NCBI RefSeq assembly: GCF_018390555.1 | Contig: NZ_JAHBGB010000002.1 | Coordinates: forward strand, 124,001 to 188,000 | DNA: 64,000 bases | Source: Ancylobacter oerskovii | GTDB lineage: Bacteria; Pseudomonadota; Alphaproteobacteria; Rhizobiales; Xanthobacteraceae | Direction: 5' to 3' | Shown: piece by piece, positions 38,907 through 48,941 of the stretch | Layout of the letters: each line of letters starts with the position of its first letter | Position numbering within the stretch: position 1 is the first letter of the stretch | Translations under genes and position numbers: made by a program | The notes under the pieces: model-generated | What the model saw: the letters and a program-made list of their open reading frames with translations, nothing else | What the model was told of the DNA's origin: nothing | The model's database searches: none

Positions 38907-39635
38907 TCAGCTACCGCCGGCCCTATCGCCGATGACGCGCCACAGGCGGTCCTTGAGGCCGACGAGAGGCGGCGGGGCGATGAGGAGGGCCGGCCCCTCC
39001 GCCCGGGTGCCGCGAACGGCCAGCCGGCCGACATGGATCTCGCCATCGCTCCGGTAGCGCTCGCCGCCGGCGCTACCGAACAGCGTCGGACCGAGGCCGG
39101 TGACCTGATAGATCGCGGCCAGCGCGCGGGCGTCGTCGAGGTCGGCGATCAGCCGGTCGCGCGCGGCATCGATGTCGGGATCGAGCCGGCGGGTGGCGCT
39201 ACCGGGCGGATCGGGGCGATCCGCGGTCGCGGCGCCGAGCCAGACCGGCCGGCGTTCGGCGCCGATGTCCAGCACCTTCCACAACAGCACGCGGTCGCGG
39301 CGGCCGGTTTCGGCCTGCTCGCCCGTCTCGAAGGCGAGGTCCGGCAGGCGGCCGGCATAGACCAGCCGCGCCGTCGCCGGATCGCCGGCCTGCCAGCCGG
39401 CAGCGGCCATGGCGTGCAGGATCTCCTCGCGCGTGCCGACGAGGCCGACATCGATCGGGTCGCCGGGCCGGCCCTGCAGGGTCGAGGCGACCCTCGGCAG
39501 CGGCCTCAGGCCCGGCTGCTCGCCGTGATGCGTCCACAGCCGCGGCGCCATCGCATAGGCAAGCGCCAGCCAGGCGAGGAAGGCGAGCAGCGCCCAGTGC
39601 CAGACGCGACGCGCCGGCCCACCCGGAGTGGCCAT
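38907..39635 (-). CDS. LssY C-terminal-domain membrane-anchored protein
   Basis: A 242-residue protein with one N-terminal membrane helix (WHWALLAFLAWLALAYAMA, residues about 12-30) and the rest probably periplasmic. The body matches the LssY_C domain: GDPIDVGLVGTREEILHAMAAAGW, then DLAFE, VLLWKV, RPVWLGAATADR and the DARDRLIADL stretch. In LssY and DedA-fusion proteins this domain follows a phosphatase or VTT membrane domain; here it stands alone. It begins 8 bases after the metH stop and probably shares its transcript. Function is not established. Confidence 0.8.
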   Translation of the reverse strand: MATPGGPARRVWHWALLAFLAWLALAYAMAPRLWTHHGEQPGLRPLPRVASTLQGRPGDPIDVGLVGTREEILHAMAAAGWQAGDPATARLVYAGRLPDLAFETGEQAETGRRDRVLLWKVLDIGAERRPVWLGAATADRPDPPGSATRRLDPDIDAARDRLIADLDDARALAAIYQVTGLGPTLFGSAGGERYRSDGEIHVGRLAVRGTRAEGPALLIAPPPLVGLKDRLWRVIGDRAGGS

Positions 39636-39643
39636 GCCCGCCC

Positions 39644-42325
<2,682 letters not shown>

Positions 42326-42386
42326 GACGCCTGCTCTCGATGCGGGGTGACGGAAGGACGGTGGAGACGGACGCGGGTGGCGGTTC

Positions 42387-43451
42387 TCATGCCTGCATCT
42401 CGAACGGTTCGAGGCCGGACAGGCGCAGCCGCGGCGCGATCTCCGGGAATTCGCGCGGGGCATGCGGGGCGACGGCGCGGGCGATGGCGCCGATATGGTC
42501 CGGCGTGGTGCCGCAGCAGCCGCCGACGATGTTGACGAGGCCGGAGGCGGCGAACTCGCCGACCAGCTTCGCCATCGCCTCCGGGCTCTCGTCATAGAGG
42601 CCGAACTCGTTGGGCAAGCCGGCATTGGGATAGGCGCAGACGAAGGTGTCGGCGAGGCGCGAGAGCTCGTCGATATGGCCGCGCATCTCCTTGGCGCCGA
42701 GCGCGCAGTTGAGCCCGATCGAGAAGGGCTGGGCGTGGCGCAGCGAGTTCCAGAACGCCGCCGGGGTCTGGCCGGACAACGTGCGGCCGGACAGATCGGT
42801 GATGGTGCCGGAGATCATCACCGGCACGCGGATGGAGCGCGCCTCGAACAGCCGCTCGATGGCGAACACCGCCGCCTTGGCGTTCAGCGTGTCGAAGATG
42901 GTCTCGATGAGCAGGAGGTCCGAGCCGCCGTCGATCAGCGCGCCGGCCTGCTCGCCATAGGCGGTGGCCAGCTCGTCGAAGGAGATGGCGCGGAAGCCGG
43001 GGTCGTTGACATCAGGCGAGATCGAGGCGGTGCGGTTGGTCGGCCCGATGGCGCCGGCGACGAAGCGGCGGCGGCCGTCCTTCGCCTCGGCCAGCTTCGC
43101 CGCCTCCTTCGCCAGTCTGGCGCCCTCGAAATTCAGCTCGTAGACGAGGCTTTCCATGCCGTAATCGGCCATGGCGATGGTGGTGCCGGAGAAGGTGTTG
43201 GTCTCGACGATATCCGCCCCGGCCATGAAATAGGCGAGGTGGATGTCGCGCACCGCGTCCGGCCGGGTGAGGTTCAGGAGGTCGTTATTGCCCTTGAGGT
43301 CGCGGTGCCACGCCTTGAAGCGCTCGCCGCGATAGCCGGCCTCGTCCAGCTTCAATTGCTGGATCATCGTGCCCATGGCGCCGTCGAGCACGAGAATGCG
43401 CTCGCGGGCGGCGGCACGCAGGGCGGCGAGGGTGTCGGTCGGCTGGGTCAT
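42387..43451 (-). CDS. metH: Methionine synthase homocysteine domain (split MetH)
   Basis: A 354-residue zinc-dependent homocysteine S-methyltransferase domain. The zinc ligands are C249 (GLNCALG) and C312/C313 (GGCCGTTP). [10 protein letters not shown] near residue 23 is the usual MetH N-terminus. The sequence corresponds to the first quarter of full-length MetH and ends before the folate domain, so it works with the protein encoded just downstream. AGGAGCCGCTCC upstream of the ATG at 43451 supports the start. A hairpin repeat precedes it. Confidence 0.95.
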   Translation of the reverse strand: MTQPTDTLAALRAAARERILVLDGAMGTMIQQLKLDEAGYRGERFKAWHRDLKGNNDLLNLTRPDAVRDIHLAYFMAGADIVETNTFSGTTIAMADYGMESLVYELNFEGARLAKEAAKLAEAKDGRRRFVAGAIGPTNRTASISPDVNDPGFRAISFDELATAYGEQAGALIDGGSDLLLIETIFDTLNAKAAVFAIERLFEARSIRVPVMISGTITDLSGRTLSGQTPAAFWNSLRHAQPFSIGLNCALGAKEMRGHIDELSRLADTFVCAYPNAGLPNEFGLYDESPEAMAKLVGEFAASGLVNIVGGCCGTTPDHIGAIARAVAPHAPREFPEIAPRLRLSGLEPFEMQA

Positions 43452-43461
43452 GGAGCGGCTC

Positions 43462-43835
43462 CTACTCCCTCTCCCCGTCGGGGAGAGGGCTGGGGTGAGG
43501 GGCATCCACGCGCAAAGATTCCAAAATCCGCGCGAGAACGCCCTCGATATTGTCGTTCACGTCGTTATTCCAGAAACGGATGACCAGATAGCCATTGGCC
43601 TCGATCATCCGGGTTCGTTCGGCATCGGTCTCGACGCTGTGCTGGCCGCCGTCAAGTTCGACAATCAGTTTGGCGGCGGCACACAGAGGAAGTCGACGAC
43701 AAAACATCCGACCGGCTCTTGTCGGCGGAACTTCCAGCCGTCGAGCTGGCGATTTCGGAGTCGTGACCACAGGAGCTGTTCAACATCCGTGTGATCACGG
43801 CGAAGGCGACGGGCTCGTGCGATCGGGTTGCTCAT
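43462..43835 (-). pseudogene. Frameshifted DUF559 (endonuclease-fold) gene
   Basis: The gene begins at 43835 (GGAGAAGGTG before the ATG) with MSNPIARARRLRRDHTDVEQ, then LLWSRLRNRQLDGWKFRRQ and CFVVDFLC. At about 43676-43690 the frame breaks: the first frame ends at once in VPPPN-stop, while the next frame continues with AAAKLIVELDGGQH, then RMIEANGYLVIRFWNNDV. Together they make one DUF559 (very-short-patch-repair-like) domain, so a single-base loss in a GCC run explains the split. The C-terminal [12 protein letters not shown] is encoded by the intergenic repeat at 43467-43489. It may be a pseudogene or an error in the sequence. Confidence 0.8.
43467..43489. repeat. CCCTCTCCCC-GTC-GGGGAGAGGG hairpin repeat
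   Basis: A perfect 10-bp stem with a 3-base loop, between metH (homocysteine domain) and the DUF559 remnant. The same unit with small changes occurs at 43878-43900, 44018-44040, 33447-33467 and 33692-33710. It encodes the last residues of the DUF559 frame. Confidence 0.75.
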
Positions 43836-43877
43836 CACCTTCTCCCGTCGCTCCCCCTCACCCGCCGCTGCGCGGCG

Positions 43878-44040
43878 ACCTCTCCCCCTCGGGGAGAGGT
43901 CAAGGCGCCGCTTTGACTTTCTCCATCCGAACGAACGAGCCCCTCCCCCTTCAGGGAGAGGTGAAGTCCGCGCGCCTGCCATGCACACACAACATCCCTG
44001 CCCGGGCGCGACCGGCTCCCTCTCCCCGTCGGGGTGAGGG
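43878..44040. repeat. Cluster of hairpin repeats upstream of the DUF559 remnant
   Basis: ACCTCTCCCC-CTC-GGGGAGAGGT at 43878-43900 is a perfect 10-bp stem. CCCTCCCCCTTCAGGGAGAG near 43941-43960 is imperfect. CCCTCTCCCC-GTC-GGGGTGAGGG at 44018-44040 has one mismatch. All lie in the 231 bases between metF and the DUF559 remnant, which hold no gene. Confidence 0.7.
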
Positions 44041-44066
44041 GGAGCGCCGGCGGATCGGCTCTTCGC

Positions 44067-44999
44067 TCACGCCGCCGCCTGGCCGTTGCCCTGCCCGGCT
44101 GCCGCGCCCTGCGGCGGGCGCAGGCCCAGCAGGTGGCAGATGGCGTAGACGAGGTCGGCGCGGTTCAGCGTGTAGAAATGGAACTCCGTCACCCCGCGGT
44201 CGACGAGATCGAACACCTGCTCGGCCGCCACCGCGGCGGCGATCAGCTTGCGGGTCTCCGGGTCGTCGTCGAGCCCCTCGAAGCGGCCGGCGAGCCAGGC
44301 CGGCATGTAGCAGCCGGTCTTCTCGGCGAAATTGTTCGCCTGCTTGAAGTTCGATACCGGCAGGATGCCCGGCACCACGGGGACATCGATCCCCCGCGCG
44401 CGCACCCTGTCGAGGTAGCGGAAATACAGGTCGTTGTCGAAGAAGCACTGGGTGATCGCCCGCGTGGCGCCGGCGTCGACCTTGGCCTCGAGGATGTCGA
44501 GATCGGCGTCGAAGGACGGGCTTTCGGGGTGCTTCTCGGGATAGGCCGAGACCGACACCTCGAAATTGGCGGCCCGGCGCAGGCCGGCGACCAGATCCGC
44601 CGAGGTCTTGTAGCCCTCCGGGTGCGGCTCATAGGCCTGACCGACGCCGCCCGGCGGATCGCCACGCAGCGCCACGATGTGGCGCACGCCGGCATCCCAA
44701 TAGCCGCGCACCACCTCGTCCACCTCGCCCTTCGAGGCGGCGACGCAGGTGAGATGCGCCGCCGGAGCGAGGCGGGTCTCCTTCACGATGCGCTCCACCG
44801 TGGCATGGGTGCGCTCGCGGGTGGAGCCGCCGGCACCATAGGTCACCGAGACGAATTTCGGCGCCAGCGGCGCCAGACGGGTGATGGAGTTCCACAGCGT
44901 GGCCTCCATCTCCGGCGTCTTGGGCGGGAAGAACTCGAACGACACCGAAATCGGCCGCCCGCCGGGGCGGCGGCTGCGGCGCTCGACATCCGACGACAT
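44067..44999 (-). CDS. metF: Methylenetetrahydrofolate reductase MetF
   Basis: A 310-residue FAD enzyme that makes 5-methyltetrahydrofolate, the methyl donor for MetH. It shows SVSFEFFPPKT near the N-terminus (catalytic glutamate region), FVSVTYGAGGSTRERT, HIVALRGDPPGG and AITQCFFDNDLYFRYLDRVR. It shares one base with the stop of the ArsR-methyltransferase gene (TGATG), so it is coupled to its presumed regulator, and it lies upstream of the split metH on the same strand. Confidence 0.96.
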   Translation of the reverse strand: MSSDVERRSRRPGGRPISVSFEFFPPKTPEMEATLWNSITRLAPLAPKFVSVTYGAGGSTRERTHATVERIVKETRLAPAAHLTCVAASKGEVDEVVRGYWDAGVRHIVALRGDPPGGVGQAYEPHPEGYKTSADLVAGLRRAANFEVSVSAYPEKHPESPSFDADLDILEAKVDAGATRAITQCFFDNDLYFRYLDRVRARGIDVPVVPGILPVSNFKQANNFAEKTGCYMPAWLAGRFEGLDDDPETRKLIAAAVAAEQVFDLVDRGVTEFHFYTLNRADLVYAICHLLGLRPPQGAAAGQGNGQAAA

Positions 45000-45994
45000 C
45001 AGGCGACCTCCTTGTGCTTTTGGGCGGGCTGCGTCGCGCGCGGATCGCGGGCCAGCCAGAGAGAAACGGTGAGCTTGCCGTCGGCCTGCGGCGCCAACGG
45101 GCGATGCGATTGCGGCACCAGGCCGGCCTGCGCCAGCCAGTGCTCGACGACCTCGGGCGCGAAGCCGAGGCGGCGATGGGCGTGCGCCTCGCGCAGGAAT
45201 TCCAGATCGTGCGGGGCGAAGTCCACCACCAGCAGATGCCCGCCGGGCTTCAGCACCCGCGCGGCCTCCTTCAGCGCCCGCGGCGCGTCCTCGAGGAAAT
45301 GCAGCACCTGATGCACGATCACCACGTCGAAGGCGTCGCGGGGAAGCGCAAGATTGTAGATATCCCCCTGGCGCACCGAGCAGTTTTTCGCGCCGGCACG
45401 TTCCAGATTGGCGCGGGCGACCGCGAGCATGTCGGCCGACAGATCGATGCCCACGCCGCGATCGATGCGCGGGGCGAACAGTTCGAGGATGCGGCCGGTG
45501 CCGGTGCCGAGATCGAGCAGGGCGTCGATCCCGACGCCGGCCAGCGCCTCGACGATGGCCTGCTCGACCTGGTCGTCGGGGGCGTGCAGGCGGCGCAATG
45601 CGTCCCATTCATGGGCATGGGCGCGAAAGTAAGCCTGTGCCTGCGCGGCGCGGGCGGCGCGCACCGCCTCCAGCCGCTCGTGATCGCGCAGCAGGATGTC
45701 GTCGTCCGGTGCCATCAGGGCGAGCAGCGCGTCGGTGAGCGCGGCGGCGAGGGTATCGGTGGCGCGGCGGTAGAACACCCAGCTCGCCTCGCGGAAACGC
45801 TCCACCAGCCCCGCCTCGGCGAGAAGCTTGAGATGGCGCGAAATCCGGGGCTGCGACTGGCCGAGGATTTCGGTAAGCTCGGAGACCGTCAGCTCGCCCT
45901 CGCCCAGCAGGGCGAGCAGCCGCAGGCGCGTGTCCTCGCCGGCCGCCTTGAGGCCGTCGAGCAGGGACGCGAAGCTGAGCGACGAGGTCGGCAT
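44999..45994 (-). CDS. ArsR-family regulator fused to a SAM-methyltransferase domain
   Basis: A 331-residue two-domain protein. Residues about 8-95 form an ArsR winged helix (LTVSELTEILGQSQPRISRHLKLLAEAGLVERF) without the usual metal-binding cysteines. Residues about 140-300 form a class I methyltransferase fold with LDLGTGTGRILELF (SAM-binding motif I) and VLHFLEDAPRALKEAARVLKPGG. Position before metF and metH suggests it senses SAM or S-adenosylhomocysteine and controls the methionine cycle, as described for ArsR-family SahR. A perfect palindrome lies 18 bases upstream of the start. It may repress its own operon. Confidence 0.9.
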   Translation of the reverse strand: MPTSSLSFASLLDGLKAAGEDTRLRLLALLGEGELTVSELTEILGQSQPRISRHLKLLAEAGLVERFREASWVFYRRATDTLAAALTDALLALMAPDDDILLRDHERLEAVRAARAAQAQAYFRAHAHEWDALRRLHAPDDQVEQAIVEALAGVGIDALLDLGTGTGRILELFAPRIDRGVGIDLSADMLAVARANLERAGAKNCSVRQGDIYNLALPRDAFDVVIVHQVLHFLEDAPRALKEAARVLKPGGHLLVVDFAPHDLEFLREAHAHRRLGFAPEVVEHWLAQAGLVPQSHRPLAPQADGKLTVSLWLARDPRATQPAQKHKEVA

Positions 45995-46011
45995 GACGCC
46001 TCCAACGAGAT

Positions 46012-46027
46012 ATAAAGATATCTTTAT
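46012..46027. promoter_or_regulatory. Perfect palindrome, candidate operator of the methionine regulator
   Basis: ATAAAGATATCTTTAT is identical to its reverse complement and stands out as AT-rich in GC-rich DNA. It starts 18 bases upstream of the ArsR-methyltransferase start and 110 bases upstream of the divergent trmO start. A homodimeric ArsR-type regulator would bind such a site; its location between regulator and trmO allows control of both. Confidence 0.65.
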
Positions 46028-46136
46028 GTCTTTTCGCCAGGGGATGCAAGCGGCGTCGTGGGGGAGCCGGCGGCCGGGTCGGCGTAGCGCTCGAACGGCG
46101 TCGGTCCGGCGTCGGCACAGGCCAGTGAGGTGTAGG

Positions 46137-46751
46137 ATGAAGACGATTTCCCCGGCCGAGGCGACCGATCCGACCGATCAGGCCGATGCGGCCGAATTCG
46201 GCGTGCGCCCCGGCGAGGTGACGCGGCCCCTGCCCGCCTCCCCCGATGCCGGCGTGAACTTCATCGGCCGGCTGCGCACGCCCTGGACCCGCCGGAAGGA
46301 CTGCCCGCGGAACGGGCGCGAATCGGACGCCGTCTGCACCGTCGAGCTCGACCCCGCCTTCGTGCCGGCGCTGGAGGGGCTGGAGGGCACCACGCATCTG
46401 TGGCTGCTCTACTGGATGGACCGTGCACCGCGCGAATTGCTGGTCCAGGTGCCCCGCACCTATGGAAGGGGACGCGGCACCTTCGCGCTGAGGAGCCCGG
46501 CCCGGCCCAACCCGATCGCCATGAGCGCAGTGCGGCTGCTGGGAATGGACGGCAACCGCCTCTCGGTGGTCGGGCTCGACTGCCTCGACGGCACGCCGCT
46601 GCTCGACATCAAGCCCTATTTCGCCTCGACCGACTGCCATCCCGACGCGGTGGTGGGATGGCACCGCGCTCTCGATATCGAGCGGCAAGCGGCCGATTCC
46701 GGCGACGGCCGTGCGAACAGCAACGACTTTTCAATCATTTCGAAACCATAA
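46137..46751 (+). CDS. trmO: tRNA m6t6A37 methyltransferase TrmO (TsaA)
   Basis: A 204-residue TsaA/TrmO-family protein that uses SAM to methylate t6A at position 37 of tRNA. Landmarks are FIGRLRTPWTRRKDCPRNG, LEGTTHLWLLYWMDRAPR, SPARPNPIAMSAVRLL and DGTPLLDIKPYF. GAGGTGTAGG lies just before the ATG at 46137. It is divergent from the ArsR-methyltransferase gene with an intervening palindrome, which fits shared control by SAM status. The N-terminal 35 residues and the tail are longer than the core domain. Confidence 0.9.
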   Translation: MKTISPAEATDPTDQADAAEFGVRPGEVTRPLPASPDAGVNFIGRLRTPWTRRKDCPRNGRESDAVCTVELDPAFVPALEGLEGTTHLWLLYWMDRAPRELLVQVPRTYGRGRGTFALRSPARPNPIAMSAVRLLGMDGNRLSVVGLDCLDGTPLLDIKPYFASTDCHPDAVVGWHRALDIERQAADSGDGRANSNDFSIISKP

Positions 46752-46931
46752 TCCCTCACTCGACGACGGCGACATAGGTCAGGGTTACTGTTGCTTATAT
46801 GCATCGCCCATGCGCTTCGTGCATGGCTGGGCCGTACAGCACCATTGATGACTTGATCTTGTCTTGAACCCGCCTTGTTCCTGCGTCATGTCGTCGTCGC
46901 AAAGGTTGTGGCATTCACTCCGGCAGGCTTG

Positions 46932-48128
46932 ATGATGGTGGTTCGCCTAGGTTTCGCTCCCGCGGTCGCTCTGGCCCTTCTGACGTCGGTCGGTACGGCC
47001 GGCGCCCAGTATTATCCGGTCGAGACGACCGCGCAGCCGGCCGAGCCGGCTCCGGGCACCGCCGAGGTACCGGCGGCCATCGATCCCTACGGCACGTCGG
47101 GTTCGGCGTCGCAGGGTGGCGTCGCCCCGATCATGGCGCCGCCCGCCCAGGCGTCCACCGGCGCCGTGCAGCCGCCGGCCCCGGTCTCCGGCTATGCAAA
47201 TGGCGGCACCCCGGCGGCCGGCTATCCCTCGCAGGGTTATTCCTCGCAGGCCGCCGCGCCGGCGCAGTCCGGCTATCCCACCGGTGCCTATTCCGGCCAG
47301 CAGCCCGCCGGCTATCCCTCGCAGGGCTATTCCTCGCAGGCCGCCGCGCCGGCGCAGTCGGGCTATCCCACCGGCGCCTATTCCGGCCAGCAGCCGGCCG
47401 GCTATCCGGCGCCGAGCTATTCCTCGCAGGCCAATCCCTATGGCGCGCCGCCGGCGCCGGTGCATGCCGCCGCCCCGGCGACCCGCCAGCCGGCCTATTC
47501 CGGCCAGCAGGAGCAGGTGACCGGCGCCAACGGCGCCTCCGTCGCCATGCTGCCGCCGGAAGACCAGCCGGAGCAGGGCCCGCCGAAGGAGCTGCCGGCC
47601 AACCTGAAGCGGCAGACGGTCGACTACACGACCACCCAGCCGCCGGGCACCATCGTCATCGATACGCCGAACACCTATCTCTATTACGTGCTGCCCGGCG
47701 GCAAGGCCGAGCGCTACGGCATCGGCGTCGGCCGCGACGGCTTCACCTGGGCCGGCACCGAGAAGATCTCCGCCAAGAAGGAATGGGCCGACTGGCGCCC
47801 GCCGGCGGAGATGATCGAGCGCCAGCCCTATTTGCCGCGCTTCATGGCCGGCGGCCCGGGCAACCCGCTCGGCGCGCGCACCATGTATCTCGGCGCCACC
47901 ATCTACCGCATCCACGGCACCAACCAGCCGTCCACCATCGGCCAGTTCATGTCCTCGGGCTGCATCCGCATGCTCAACGAGGATGTCGAGAACCTGTATG
48001 AGCGGGTGAAGATCGGCACCAAGGTGGTGGTGCTGCCGGGCAACCCGGCGGCCAAGACCGCCGATGGCAGCGCCGCCATGCAGGCGACGCCGGTAAGCGC
48101 CTCCGCCCCCAACGTGGCGGTGCGCTGA
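46932..48128 (+). CDS. L,D-transpeptidase (YkuD) with tandem-repeat linker
   Basis: A 398-residue secreted protein. A signal peptide (MMVVRLGFAPAVALALLTSVGTAGAQ) is followed by about 190 residues rich in Ala, Pro, Gln, Ser and Tyr, including two 30-residue repeats beginning GYPSQGYSSQ, then a YkuD domain in the C-terminal third. The active-site region reads YRIHGTNQP and SSGCIRMLNEDVENLY, with the catalytic cysteine in SGC. Such enzymes make 3-3 peptidoglycan cross-links or attach proteins to peptidoglycan. Starts at 46932 and 46935 are both plausible after GGCAGG. Confidence 0.93.
   Translation: MMVVRLGFAPAVALALLTSVGTAGAQYYPVETTAQPAEPAPGTAEVPAAIDPYGTSGSASQGGVAPIMAPPAQASTGAVQPPAPVSGYANGGTPAAGYPSQGYSSQAAAPAQSGYPTGAYSGQQPAGYPSQGYSSQAAAPAQSGYPTGAYSGQQPAGYPAPSYSSQANPYGAPPAPVHAAAPATRQPAYSGQQEQVTGANGASVAMLPPEDQPEQGPPKELPANLKRQTVDYTTTQPPGTIVIDTPNTYLYYVLPGGKAERYGIGVGRDGFTWAGTEKISAKKEWADWRPPAEMIERQPYLPRFMAGGPGNPLGARTMYLGATIYRIHGTNQPSTIGQFMSSGCIRMLNEDVENLYERVKIGTKVVVLPGNPAAKTADGSAAMQATPVSASAPNVAVR
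47220..47399 (+). repeat. 90-bp tandem repeat, two copies, inside the L,D-transpeptidase gene
   Basis: The unit at 47220-47309 is repeated at 47310-47399 with a few base changes, and a partial third unit begins at 47400. Each encodes 30 residues from GYPSQGYSSQ to SGQQPA. The low divergence suggests recent duplication by slippage or recombination. Confidence 0.92.
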
Positions 48129-48179
48129 ACAGGCCAGCCGGCAACGGGGCGCCGAGCGCTCCGGGACAACGAGATGACA

Positions 48180-48211
48180 CCGCCCGGACGAGGGATCGTC
48201 CGGGCGGTTTT
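48180..48211 (+). terminator. Rho-independent terminator after the L,D-transpeptidase gene
   Basis: CCGCCCGGAC and GTCCGGGCGG form a perfect 10-bp GC-rich stem around an 8-base loop, followed directly by TTTT. It lies 52 bases after the stop codon. Confidence 0.85.
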
Positions 48212-48266
48212 CGTTTGTGGCGGCTTTCCCTCGCCCCTCCCGTCCGCCGGCGCACCGGAAAGGCCT

Positions 48267-48872
48267 TCACCGCCCCCACAGTTTCTGTGCCGGCACCCGC
48301 AGCTCGACGGGACTGCCGGCGACGAGCTCGCCCGGCCGTTCCACCCAGGCGACGAGGCCGCGCCGTCCCCGCGCCGCCGTCACGAAGGCGAGGTCGAGGC
48401 CGGTCCGGCCGGGATGATGCCGCGCCACCGCCGCGCCGGCATGGCGGCACGGCGCGTTCTCCCCTTCCACCGCCAGGCAGGCGCCGCCCGGGAAATGCAG
48501 CCTTGTGCCCGGCGGCAGGGCGGTGAGATCGGCGACACCCTCCAGCACCAGATTGGCGCCGAGCCAGGCCGGCTCCACCGCCGGCACCTCCAGCCGGCGG
48601 GCGATGAGGGCGAGCTCGTCCGGCGCCACCAGCGTCACCTGCCGCGCATTGCGGATCGGCGTGCCGCGCGGATACCACGGCACCCGCGAATCGGCGGGAC
48701 GGTACAGACCGCGATGGCGATCGCCCGCCAGCCCCTCGAAATCGAGCGTCGCACGCTCCACCGGGCGGGTGATGAAATCGGCGCCGTCGGCGATCATCAG
48801 CTGCGACAGCCGCGCCGCGACCTTGCGCGCCGGCACCGAACCGTCGTCGAACAGCTTCAGGGTTTCGTTCAT
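48267..48872 (-). CDS. MOSC-domain protein
   Basis: A 201-residue MOSC (molybdenum cofactor sulfurase C-terminal) domain protein. GLAGDRHRG, WYPRGTPIRNARQVTLVAPDELA and CLAVEGENAPCRHAG are present, the last with the conserved cysteine that would hold transferred sulfur or the cofactor. Relatives YiiM and YcbX reduce N-hydroxylated compounds. Here it may act in molybdoenzyme sulfuration or detoxification; the target is unknown. GGGAG precedes the ATG at 48872. It follows the Ldh gene after 69 bases on the same strand. Confidence 0.85.
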   Translation of the reverse strand: MNETLKLFDDGSVPARKVAARLSQLMIADGADFITRPVERATLDFEGLAGDRHRGLYRPADSRVPWYPRGTPIRNARQVTLVAPDELALIARRLEVPAVEPAWLGANLVLEGVADLTALPPGTRLHFPGGACLAVEGENAPCRHAGAAVARHHPGRTGLDLAFVTAARGRRGLVAWVERPGELVAGSPVELRVPAQKLWGR

Positions 48873-48941
48873 GCGGGCGCTCCCGTGAGGACGCCGGATC
48901 TTAACCCCGCCGCGCGACGGCGCCCGCAAAATCTGCCGGCG

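Noticed and set aside
43462-43835. Defence system or mobile element built around DUF559
   Set aside because: A single broken gene with no integrase, methylase or other defence partner lies among methionine genes.
45995-46136. SAM or cobalamin riboswitch in front of metF/metH
   Set aside because: The leader is too short and shows no conserved riboswitch core. A perfect palindrome suited to a protein regulator is present instead.
47220-47399. CRISPR-like repeat array
   Set aside because: There are only two adjacent 90-bp units with no spacers, and they are in frame within a secreted protein.
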